Source of the DNA: Pedobacter rhodius | GTDB taxonomy: Bacteria > Bacteroidota > Bacteroidia > Sphingobacteriales > Sphingobacteriaceae | NCBI RefSeq assembly: GCF_027213645.1 | Contig: NZ_JAPWGL010000004.1 | Coordinates: forward strand, 186,001-250,000 | DNA: 64,000 nt | Direction: 5' to 3' | In this document: in pieces, positions 17,715-26,300 of the stretch | How positions within the stretch are numbered: the stretch's first letter is position 1 | Layout of the letters: each line of letters opens with the position of its first letter | The notes under the pieces: model-generated | Told to the model about the DNA's origin: nothing | Databases searched by the model: none | The model's input: the letters and a program-made list of their open reading frames with translations, nothing else | Made by a program: the position numbers and the translations under genes

Positions 17715-18380
17715 ATGCTTAAAAAAGAACGTTATAAACTTTTTGTAGAACACTTTTCTGCGAAGCAGCCTGATGCAGAAACCGAATTACATTATAATAA
17801 TCCCTATCAACTTTTAGTTGCTGTAATCCTTTCTGCACAGTGTACCGATAAAAGAGTTAATCTGGTTACACCTGCCCTTTTTCAGCGTTTCCCTAATGCA
17901 AAAACACTTGCGGAAGCAACGCCCGATATTGTTTTCGATTACATCAGAAGCATTAGCTATCCGAATAACAAGGCCAAACATTTAGTTGGAATGGCAAATA
18001 TTTTGGTTAATGAATTTAATGATGTGGTTCCCTCAGCTATTGATGATTTGCAGAAAATGCCCGGTGTTGGCCGTAAAACAGCAAACGTAATTGCATCAGT
18101 AATTTACAATGCGCCGGCAATGGCTGTTGATACACACGTTTTCCGTGTGGCAAACAGATTAGGTTTAACCAGTGGTAAAACGCCGCTTGCGGTAGAAAAA
18201 GATTTGGTTAAAAACCTCCCCGAGCATGATATTCATATTGCTCACCATTGGCTGATTCTTCACGGGCGATATGTTTGTGTTGCCAGAAATCCGAAATGTG
18301 CTGTTTGTGAAATTACCTATATGTGCAGGTATTTTGAACGTTTAACTGCACAAAACGAGCGGGATAAATTAAGAAGTTAA
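17715..18380 (+). CDS. nth: Endonuclease III (DNA glycosylase/AP lyase)
   Basis: Removes oxidised pyrimidines and cleaves the AP site in base-excision repair. ~221 residues. The helix-hairpin-helix LQKMPGVGRKTANVIAS holds the catalytic Lys; AVDTHVFRVANRLG holds the catalytic Asp; the C-terminal [4Fe-4S] loop C-X6-C-X2-C-X5-C is intact (CVARNPKCAVCEITYMC). A TTG at 17709 is in frame but falls inside the promoter box, so the ATG at 17715 is preferred. Confidence 0.96.
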   Translation: MLKKERYKLFVEHFSAKQPDAETELHYNNPYQLLVAVILSAQCTDKRVNLVTPALFQRFPNAKTLAEATPDIVFDYIRSISYPNNKAKHLVGMANILVNEFNDVVPSAIDDLQKMPGVGRKTANVIASVIYNAPAMAVDTHVFRVANRLGLTSGKTPLAVEKDLVKNLPEHDIHIAHHWLILHGRYVCVARNPKCAVCEITYMCRYFERLTAQNERDKLRS

Positions 18381-18651
18381 CGGTTAAATGTTTAAGGTTT
18401 TGTTGGCTGGTTATCAGATACATAAATTTAGCTAAACACCGGTAAACTTGTTGTTTAACCACGAATAAAACACATACCTTGCAATCCTTGACCTTTAACT
18501 GGTAACCCAATATAAATTTATTTTCATTTTACTATTGACATTAGCCAAAAAACCATTAACTTAGCTAAATATTTTAGTATTATTACTTATAAACATAAGA
18601 ATAGATTAGCCGATAATTCAATATATTTACGAAATCAAATTACAATTAAAC

Positions 18652-19665
18652 ATGGCAAGCGCAAATCCTGACAAATTAAAAGCCCTGCAGTTAACGCTGG
18701 ATAAATTAGAAAAATCTTATGGTAAAGGTACCATAATGAAACTTGGCGATACCGCCATAGAACCAATTGATTTTATTTCAACAGGTTCAATCAGTTTAGA
18801 TATTGCTTTAGGCATTGGCGGTATTCCAAAAGGCCGTGTAATTGAAATTTATGGCCCTGAATCCTCAGGTAAAACAACTTTAGCTACACATATTATTGCT
18901 GAAGCACAGAAAAAAGGTGGCATCGCGGCATTTATCGATGCGGAACATGCTTTTGACCAGTTTTACGCTAAAAAACTAGGCGTTGATACAGACAACCTGT
19001 TAATTTCGCAGCCGGATAACGGGGAACAGGCTTTGGAAATTGCCGACAACTTAATTCGTTCGGGCGCTATTGATGTAATTGTTATTGACTCTGTTGCTGC
19101 TTTGGTTCCTAAAAGTGAAATTGAAGGCGAAATGGGTGACAGCAAAATGGGCTTACATGCCCGTTTAATGAGTCAGGCGTTACGTAAACTAACCGGTACA
19201 ATTTCAAAAACCGGATGTTGCTGTATCTTCATTAATCAATTACGTGATAAAATCGGCGTAATGTTCGGTAACCCTGAAACAACAACCGGTGGTAACGCCT
19301 TAAAATTCTATGCTTCAGTTCGTTTGGATATCCGTCGTATTTCTCAGATTAAAGATTCTGATGAGGTTTCCGGTAACCGCGTTAAAGTTAAAATCGTTAA
19401 AAATAAAGTTGCTCCACCTTTCCGCATCGCAGAGTTTGATGTGATGTTTGGAGAAGGGATTTCTAAAAATGGTGAAATTGTCGATTTAGGCGTAGATTTC
19501 GGCATCATTAAGAAAGCAGGTTCCTGGTATTCTTATGGCGATACTAAACTTGGCCAGGGAAGAGATGCGGTTAAACAACTTTTAAGTGATAACCCTGAAT
19601 TGGCTGAGGAATTAGAAGTTAAAATTAAAGCTGAAGTAACCGGCGATAAATTAGAAGAAAAATAG
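18652..19665 (+). CDS. recA: Recombinase RecA
   Basis: Homologous recombination and SOS coprotease. 337 residues. Walker [11 protein letters not shown] near residue 65, the EHAFD and [14 protein letters not shown]alker B region, loop L1/L2 regions with [27 protein letters not shown], and a charged C-terminus. No SOS-box-like palindrome was recognised upstream. Single-gene unit ending at a clear terminator. Confidence 0.98.
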   Translation: MASANPDKLKALQLTLDKLEKSYGKGTIMKLGDTAIEPIDFISTGSISLDIALGIGGIPKGRVIEIYGPESSGKTTLATHIIAEAQKKGGIAAFIDAEHAFDQFYAKKLGVDTDNLLISQPDNGEQALEIADNLIRSGAIDVIVIDSVAALVPKSEIEGEMGDSKMGLHARLMSQALRKLTGTISKTGCCCIFINQLRDKIGVMFGNPETTTGGNALKFYASVRLDIRRISQIKDSDEVSGNRVKVKIVKNKVAPPFRIAEFDVMFGEGISKNGEIVDLGVDFGIIKKAGSWYSYGDTKLGQGRDAVKQLLSDNPELAEELEVKIKAEVTGDKLEEK

Positions 19666-19686
19666 TTTAACACTACATTTAAATAG

Positions 19687-19717
19687 AGCCCCAAATTGTA
19701 AGTAATTTGGGGCTTTT
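19687..19717 (+). terminator. Rho-independent terminator of recA
   Basis: 11-bp arms AGCCCCAAATT (19687-19697) and AATTTGGGGCT (19704-19714) with a 6-nt loop, followed by TTTT. Confidence 0.9.
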
Positions 19718-19730
19718 GCATTTTATTTTT

Positions 19731-19916
19731 TCATAATATATTTAAGTTATCAAATAACTTTTGAATTAATCGTCCGTCATTAGTGATAATTTCTGCGGTA
19801 CCTTTTGTTTCTGCTTTAAAATCAAGTTTGGTTCCGTAATTCGTTTTTAACTGATTCGGAAAATCGACTAAAACGAGATAAGTATCAATTTCACTCTTTT
19901 TCTGTTTTCGTAGTGC
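19731..19916 (-). pseudogene. C-terminal fragment of a HlyD-type secretion adaptor
   Basis: Minus-strand translation gives a ~61-residue stretch with YLVLVDFPNQLKTNYGT and GTAEIITNDGRLIQKLFDNL, the characteristic end of Bacteroidetes HlyD-family adaptors that work with C39 peptidase exporters. There is no start and nothing upstream of this segment, which directly abuts the C39 fragment. Remnant of a peptide export system left by internal deletion. Confidence 0.7.
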
Positions 19917-19921
19917 TCGTT

Positions 19922-20215
19922 GTTAAAGAATCAGCTTAGTCTTATACACAACCACAAAGTGACTATTATCCAAATGTAGAATTGCGGTTAAAGGAATTTT
20001 AAGCAACAAATCATAAATAGTACATTTAAAAGAGCAGCTTCTTAATCCTATTTCTTCTTAAGCATGGATGATATCTTAAAAGAAACACCTTCTTTCATAA
20101 TGCCATACTTATCCCATAAATGTTGTTAAGAGTCAAATCTTTCATAATGCTTGGCAATCATTTTTAAATATGCAGGACCGCTGTCCATCATGCCTAACTG
20201 TCTGTCGTTCGGAAA
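19922..20215 (-). pseudogene. Decayed C39 peptidase domain of a peptide-export ABC transporter
   Basis: Minus-strand reading gives FPNDRQLGMMDSGPAYLKMIAKHYERF, then stop codons and frame changes, then WDKYGIMKEGVSF and IPLTAILHLDNSHFVVVYK. These match the start of Bacteroidetes peptidase/ABC exporters, where the catalytic segment normally reads MDCGPAC. Here both Cys are replaced (Ser, Tyr) and at least two stops interrupt the frame. The ATPase and membrane parts are missing. Confidence 0.7.
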
Positions 20216-20374
20216 TTATTGAAGATTTATCAAGGTGCTTATATTCCAATAGACAAATTGGAATATTTTAAAATATAGAAACGCCAAAACGATATTTTAT
20301 TCACCATTTCTTCATAAAACTTTTTGAGGTTTACAGTAGAATCATCTTTTTAATAAAAATTAAATTTTAAAGAC

Positions 20375-20720
20375 ATGGGAAAAAAGAGATTAGAGTTCGA
20401 ACTAATGGGGTAGATGAGTTTGGTCGATTCCAGCCTGAGCATGGAGTCAAAAATTAAAGGAGGCCTTGCCCAAGCACCAGAAAACACTATCTATAGTGGT
20501 GGAAACCTAGGTGAAAATGTGGAACCCACTACTGTCGATAGTGCAGGCGAAATAATATGGTTCTTACACCGATTTTGGTTTTTTAAGTGGGTTGGGTGGT
20601 ATGAGCTATGGTACCGGATACATTGACGGTAGTAATTATTCAGGTCGCTGCTTTAGAGTGGTTTGTTATTACCCGGGAATCTGTTGGAATTCCTTAGAGA
20701 AATTAAATAGAAGTAGATGA
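20375..20720 (+). pseudogene. Broken double-glycine peptide precursor
   Basis: ATG at 20375 opens MGKKRLEFELMG, then an in-frame TAG at 20411, then MSLVDSSLSMESKIKGG, which ends in a Gly-Gly cleavage site. A one-base shift near 20558 is needed to continue into a Gly/Tyr/Cys-rich tail (GSYTDFGFLSGLGGMSYG, later RCFRVVCYYPGICW), whose stop overlaps the next ATG (ATGA at 20717). Probably a bacteriocin or similar secreted peptide inactivated together with its exporter. An alternative frame over the leader region is also protein-like, so the exact ancestral frame is uncertain. Confidence 0.5.
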
Positions 20721-21382
20721 AATTTAAAAGGATATATTTCTATGGTATAATTGCCATTGCGTTTTTACTGTATTTTGTTATTTCAATAATCAAAATATGG
20801 CATATTGATAAAAGTGTAATTTGGACAAAGAAAACAAACTTGTACGCTCAAATATTTATTAAATCAGACTTAATCAAGTCTGATTTAACATACTTTAATA
20901 AAACGAAATTACCTATTGCAACATTTAACTATGACGGGAAGTATAAGATTATTGTTAGTAGTTTTAAAATAAATCAAAAAACTAATCTGCAAGAATTAAT
21001 CAGGTTAAATACTGGTCAGTCGCATCCGACTATTGGTGTTATCTATAATTCAATATTATTTTTAAATAGCTTTAACTACCAGTCAAATATTAACAGTAAT
21101 CCTCAAATTTGTCAACGCCTAAACCTCTCTATTTCTGGTGACTCTTTAAAGGTAAAAGCAAAAAATAATTTTTTAAGTTATCATTTAATATTAGATAATT
21201 TATCAATCAAATTCAATAGTGAGCAAGATGTGGAACTATTTGCAAGTAGTAAAGAAAAAGCATTGAATGCACAGATATTATTTTTAAAAAGATTCGACCA
21301 TCTTTATTTTATTTTAATGATCCCAAATAACAAAAAAATTAAGACGAACAACAACCTATTATTCGATCTTATAAAAAATTAA
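20717..21382 (+). CDS. Hypothetical membrane-anchored protein
   Basis: 221 residues: one N-terminal membrane helix (residues ~5-25) and a Lys/Asn-rich soluble domain predicted outside the inner membrane. Not recognised. Its ATG overlaps the stop of the broken peptide gene's tail frame, and the next gene starts one base after its stop, so it belonged to the former peptide operon. An accessory or immunity role is possible but not shown. Strongly AT-rich. Confidence 0.65.
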   Translation: MKFKRIYFYGIIAIAFLLYFVISIIKIWHIDKSVIWTKKTNLYAQIFIKSDLIKSDLTYFNKTKLPIATFNYDGKYKIIVSSFKINQKTNLQELIRLNTGQSHPTIGVIYNSILFLNSFNYQSNINSNPQICQRLNLSISGDSLKVKAKNNFLSYHLILDNLSIKFNSEQDVELFASSKEKALNAQILFLKRFDHLYFILMIPNNKKIKTNNNLLFDLIKN

Positions 21383-21383
21383 C

Positions 21384-21842
21384 ATGAAAATCATTCTGTC
21401 GAAATATTATCTATTGCTGTTTTTCCTGACATCTGTACTTGTTTCATGCACAACTAAAACAACTACAATATACACTGACAATATTAAAGATAAAAATCAA
21501 GCTGAAAGTATAGCAACTAAATTCTATGAGGCATTAAAAAAACAAGAATATGCAAATACCTTTAATCTTTTTAGCCCAAAATTCTTTCAGTTCATCAGCG
21601 AAGAAGCACTACTTAAAAATTACAATAAAATCTCGAACGAACAAGGTATTGTAACTAATACTAATTTGGCTCACTGGCATACGATTACAGTAAGTAATGA
21701 CGAAAGCAAAAATGTATATACTTTAACGTTCGATGTTGAAAGAAAAATAAATAAAACGATTGAAACGCTAACTTTCTATATGGAAAATGGGAATATCAAA
21801 ATTGTCAACTATGATATTAAGTTTAGTATAAACAGGCTTTAA
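21384..21842 (+). CDS. Hypothetical lipoprotein
   Basis: 152 residues with a lipoprotein signal peptide ending in LVSC (Cys near residue 22). The mature part looks like a small alpha+beta domain (AESIATKFYEALKKQEYANTFNLFSP onward), reminiscent of DUF4019/NTF2-like lipoproteins; assignment is tentative. Follows the previous gene by one base. Confidence 0.7.
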   Translation: MKIILSKYYLLLFFLTSVLVSCTTKTTTIYTDNIKDKNQAESIATKFYEALKKQEYANTFNLFSPKFFQFISEEALLKNYNKISNEQGIVTNTNLAHWHTITVSNDESKNVYTLTFDVERKINKTIETLTFYMENGNIKIVNYDIKFSINRL

Positions 21843-21844
21843 AA

Positions 21845-22057
21845 TCAATTCCCGTCCTGACTAAAAATTGCATTGAAATCTTTGGTTACATAAACAATAA
21901 CCAGTATTGCAGCAATTAACAAAACACCTAAAATTATAACGCCCCAGCAACCCTTCATTTTATTTTTATCTTTTCTAATCAGGTAATATAAAATACCGAT
22001 TAACGGAATCGCACAAACAATCCAAAATACTAATGATGCTCCTGTCATATAATTCAA
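21845..22057 (-). CDS. Hypothetical small membrane protein
   Basis: 70 residues with two hydrophobic helices (residues ~7-26 and ~38-58) separated by a basic loop (RKDKNKMKG). An in-frame ATG three codons inside is an equally good start. Not recognised. It lies convergent to the lipoprotein, with 2 bp between. Confidence 0.55.
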   Translation of the reverse strand: MNYMTGASLVFWIVCAIPLIGILYYLIRKDKNKMKGCWGVIILGVLLIAAILVIVYVTKDFNAIFSQDGN

Positions 22058-22059
22058 TT

Positions 22060-22270
22060 TTAGCTGGTAATTTCAAACCAACAATAAATAATTTAGCAAT
22101 AAACAATAACCAGCTTTCAATTTTTAGTTGGCAGCTCAATTTTGAGTTCCACAATTCAGCGATAAAACAATTAACCAGTTTACTGTTCTCAATTATAAGT
22201 TACCAGTTAACCAAATTTTCAGCTGGCAGTTAACCATTTCAACAATTAAGCAATTTAAACAGCTAACCAA
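22060..22270. repeat. AAC/GTTAAC-rich low-complexity spacer
   Basis: Degenerate AACAATTAACCAG-type units recur across about 200 bp. Similar motifs occur at 17,640-17,695, 18,378-18,500 and 28,355-28,410. The short frame on the plus strand here is not credible as a gene. Nothing else seen. Confidence 0.4.
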
Positions 22271-22276
22271 CCTTAT

Positions 22277-23278
22277 TTAAAACGCCATTCTCGCCATTGG
22301 CGAAACGTCCTGACCTGCAAAATCCTGCTTTAAATATTTCTGGTAACCAGCTATGGCGATCATACCTGCATTATCTGTACAATACTGAAAAGCCGGAATA
22401 TAAACGTTCCAGCCTAACTCAACAGCAGTTTCCTGTAAGGTATTTCTTAAGCCAGAATTAGCAGATACCCCTCCGGCAATTGCTATTTCTTTTATTCCAT
22501 ATTGCTTTGCTGCTTTCTTCAATTTGTTTAATAAAATCTGAATGATGCTGTACTGAACTGAGGCACAAATATCATTTAAATTTTCGGCAATAAAATCAGG
22601 GTTTTCTTTTTCCTGCTTCCTGATAAAATATAAGATGGATGTTTTAAATCCACTGAAACTGAAATTCAAATCATCTATTTTCGGCTCAGCAAATTTAAAG
22701 GCATGTGGATTACCTGACTGCGCATGCTTGTCAATTAATGGTCCGCCGGGATAAGGCAATTGCAAAATTTTTGCGGTCTTATCAAAAGCTTCACCTGCCG
22801 CATCATCCAGTGTTTCACCAACGATTTCCATGTCAAAATAATCCTTAACCAGCACAATTTGTGTATGTCCGCCAGAAACGGTTAAACATAAAAACGGAAA
22901 ATTCGGTTTTGGTTCATCAATAAAATGTGCCAATATGTGGGCATGCATATGATTGACAGAAATTAAAGGTATATTTAATGCCAATGCGAAAGATTTTGCA
23001 AAAGAAACACCAACCAACAATGAACCCAATAAGCCGGGTCCGCGAGTGAAAGCAACAGCACTGATGTCCTGTTTTGAAACATTTGCATTTTTTAAAGCCT
23101 GCTCAACTGCAGGCACAATATTTTGTTGATGTACCCTTGAAGCTAATTCAGGGATTACACCACCATAATTTTCATGAATTGTTTGGTTTGCAATAACATT
23201 GGCCGTAATTTTGCCGTTGTTACAGATAGCGACTGAAGTATCATCGCAAGAAGACTCGATAGCAAGTATAACAGACAA
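22277..23278 (-). CDS. tsaD: tRNA threonylcarbamoyladenosine transferase TsaD
   Basis: Transfers the threonylcarbamoyl group to A37 of ANN-decoding tRNAs. 333 residues, opens VILAIESSCDDTSVAI; metal ligands in VNHMHAHILAHF; later SGGHTQIVLV and IAGGVSANSGLR motifs. The start is TTG at 23278; no ATG fits, and the family N-terminus begins exactly here. Divergent from the TamB homologue, with a promoter box at 23298-23305. Confidence 0.96.
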   Translation of the reverse strand: MSVILAIESSCDDTSVAICNNGKITANVIANQTIHENYGGVIPELASRVHQQNIVPAVEQALKNANVSKQDISAVAFTRGPGLLGSLLVGVSFAKSFALALNIPLISVNHMHAHILAHFIDEPKPNFPFLCLTVSGGHTQIVLVKDYFDMEIVGETLDDAAGEAFDKTAKILQLPYPGGPLIDKHAQSGNPHAFKFAEPKIDDLNFSFSGFKTSILYFIRKQEKENPDFIAENLNDICASVQYSIIQILLNKLKKAAKQYGIKEIAIAGGVSANSGLRNTLQETAVELGWNVYIPAFQYCTDNAGMIAIAGYQKYLKQDFAGQDVSPMARMAF

Positions 23279-23297
23279 ATTATTTTTATTTAAGCTG

Positions 23298-23305
23298 CAA
23301 AATTA
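23298..23305 (-). promoter_or_regulatory. -7 promoter box of tsaD
   Basis: Minus-strand TAATTTTG fits TAnnTTTG and lies about 20 nt upstream of the TTG start; it overlaps the probable start region of the divergent TamB homologue. Confidence 0.45.
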
Positions 23306-26300
23306 TTAAAAAACTATTTAAAATACTCCTTTGGGTAATCGCATCAATAATTTTGCTGCTGGCGCTTCTTATTTTTTCTTTGCAATTTAAATCGGTTCAA
23401 ACCTATTTTGCTCAAAAAGCAGCGGCCTATTTATCAAAGGAACTTAAAACTACTGTTTCCATTAAGAGCTTATATATAAAGCCCTTTAAATCTGTTGTAC
23501 TCGAAGATTTACTCGTTTTGGATCTCCAAAAAGATACCCTTTTAAGTACACCTTCATTTATGGTCGATATCAATCAGTTATCTATTGAAAAAAAGATAAT
23601 CGATATCAATACGGTACAAATAAACAACGGAACTTTCTTCCTGAAAGACTTCAAAGATAATTCTTCTAATCTCGATTTCATTATTAATTATTTCAATTCC
23701 GGTAAGCCGAGTGTAAAAGATCCAAATAAAAAGCCTTACAAGATAGACTTAAGAAGAGCCATTATCAACAAGCTTAATTTTAAATACAAAAACTTTAAGG
23801 CAAAAGATTTAACGCAAGGTAAAAGCGTAAATTTCGATAACGTAGATGTAAAAGAATTAAGTGTTATTTTAGAAGGTTTTGACATTAAAAACCATCTTTT
23901 AAAAACCAATATTAAAAACCTCACCTTAAAAGAAAAAAGCGGCTTTTATTTAAAAAACCTTTCGGCTCAAACCACTGTAGACTCGAATGCAATAGAACTC
24001 AAAGACTTATTATTGGTAACCAATCAAAGCCGGTTAACGAATTACTTTCAAATGAAGTTTAAAACCTTCAGAGATTTTAACCATTACATTGATAATGTGC
24101 GGATGAAAGCGGTTTTCAAAGACAGCCACATCACTTCGAAAGATGTTGCATTTTTTGCGCCTGAAATGAACAGGATGAAACTTGATGTAGATGTTGATGG
24201 CCAGATTACAGGCCTGGTAAACAACCTTAAAGCCAAAAAACTTTCTATTAAATCAGGAAAAGCTACTTATATAAAAGGTGATTTCATTATTAAAGGTTTA
24301 CCCAATTGGGATGAAACTTTTATGGATTTGAACATTGAGCTGGCAGGAACAAATAAAACAGATTTAGATGAAGTGCTTGCCGGGATTACGGGTAAAAATA
24401 AAAAACTGGTTCCTTCAATTGTAAATAAATTTGGAAACATAAACTTCAACGGAAGCTTTACAGGTTTTCAAAATGATTTTATTGCTTACGGGGAATTTAA
24501 AACCAAAATCGGTAGAATTGTTTCTGATGTTAACATGAAAATCGACAAAAACGATGTTCCATCTTACTCGGGCAATGTTAAAACGTATGATTTCAATATA
24601 GGCAACCTCCTTAACGAAAAAAGTTTAGGCAAAATCACTTCATCCCTATATGTTAAAGGCAGAGGAACAGAACTTCAGCACTTAACAGAAAAATTAAACG
24701 GCAACATTGAATACATCGATTTTAACAACTACAGGTACCGGAATGTTAAGGTAGACGGAACTTTCGATAAAAAATATTTTGATGGCAAACTAAGCATCAA
24801 TGACAAAAACATTAAGCTTATTTTTGATGGAGGGGTAAACTTAAATCCAAAACTACCGGTATTTAATTTTAATGCAACGATATCAGGCGCAAAACTGAAG
24901 GCATTACACCTGCTCAAAGATTCCTTAAGGGTTGATGCTAAATTTACAACAAACTTCTCCGGCACAAACCTGAATAATATTGAAGGAAAGCTACGCATAC
25001 AGGAAATTACTTTAAAAAATCCAAAAGGAACTTACAGCATTGATTCGGTAGAACTTACAGCAAATGGAACCGGTGTGGCAAGAAACCTGACCATTAAATC
25101 TGATATCCTTGATGCAAGTGTTAACGGTGAGTACGATCTGAATTCCATCGGCTCCTATTATAAAGCCATTGCTAAAACCTATGTTCCATCTTTCCAGACG
25201 AAGATTATTAAATATAACGAACAGATTTTTCAGTTCACTTTAAAGATTAAGAAATTCGAAGCATTGGCACAGCTGATTTCTCCCGGATTAGAACTGGCTG
25301 AAGGTGCAAACTTTATAGGCAATTTCGATTCACGAAACAATACCGCAACGCTTAATGGTTTTGTCAAAAACTTAAAATATCAAGGCATTGTCGTAAACAA
25401 TATCATTGTTGATGAAAACACAACACCGCAGCAATTACAACTCAACATCACATCAGACCGGGTTCAGATAAATGATAGCTTATTTATCAAGGATGTGAAC
25501 ATTTCAAATATTTTAAGGAATGATAGCCTGGCGTTCAACGTAAAGATGTCGAGCGCAATGGAAGACAATCAACTGGATTTAAACGGATTGGTTGAATTTA
25601 CCAAGAATCAGGATACCGCGGCCAGACTGAGTGTTTTACCATCGATTTTAAAGATTAACAATGAAGAATGGCGCATCCAGGAAAAGGTCCGTATCGTTTT
25701 AAACAATGGTAAAACAGAAATAAAGAACTTCGATTTAACTAACGGGAATCAACAGATTACGGTAGATGGTTTAATATCCGATGATCCCAAAGATTTACTT
25801 CAGGTTGGTTTTAAAGATTTCAACCTTAAAACAATTAATCCTTTTACTAAAGGGTTTGGCGTTAAACTGGGTGGTCTTGTTAATGGTAAAACAGATTTAT
25901 ATGGCATTTTAAAAGGGCCGAGAATTACAGACGATGTTAAGATTGACTCTTTAAATTTTAATGATATCTACATCGGCACACTAACAGACACTTCTTCTTT
26001 CAACAGCGATAAAAACAATATTAATGTTTACACCAGAATTATGGCTGATGATACGGAAACCTTTAAATTATCGGGGAATTTAGACCTCAAAGAAAAAGAC
26101 ATCGATTTAAAAGTTAAAATGGATGAAAGTAAATTAACCATTTTTGAACCTTTTGTTAAAACATTGGTATCTAATTTAAAAGGAAATATTTCTTCAGATT
26201 TAACGGTAAAAGGAAAGTTGGATAATCCAAAGATTAATGGAACGTTGTCTTTTGATAAGGGACAGCTTATGGTTAATTACCTTAAAACAACCTATACCAT

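Noticed and set aside
22033..22233. 66-codon frame upstream of tsaD
   Set aside because: It runs through low-complexity AAC/GTTAAC spacer with no protein-like pattern.
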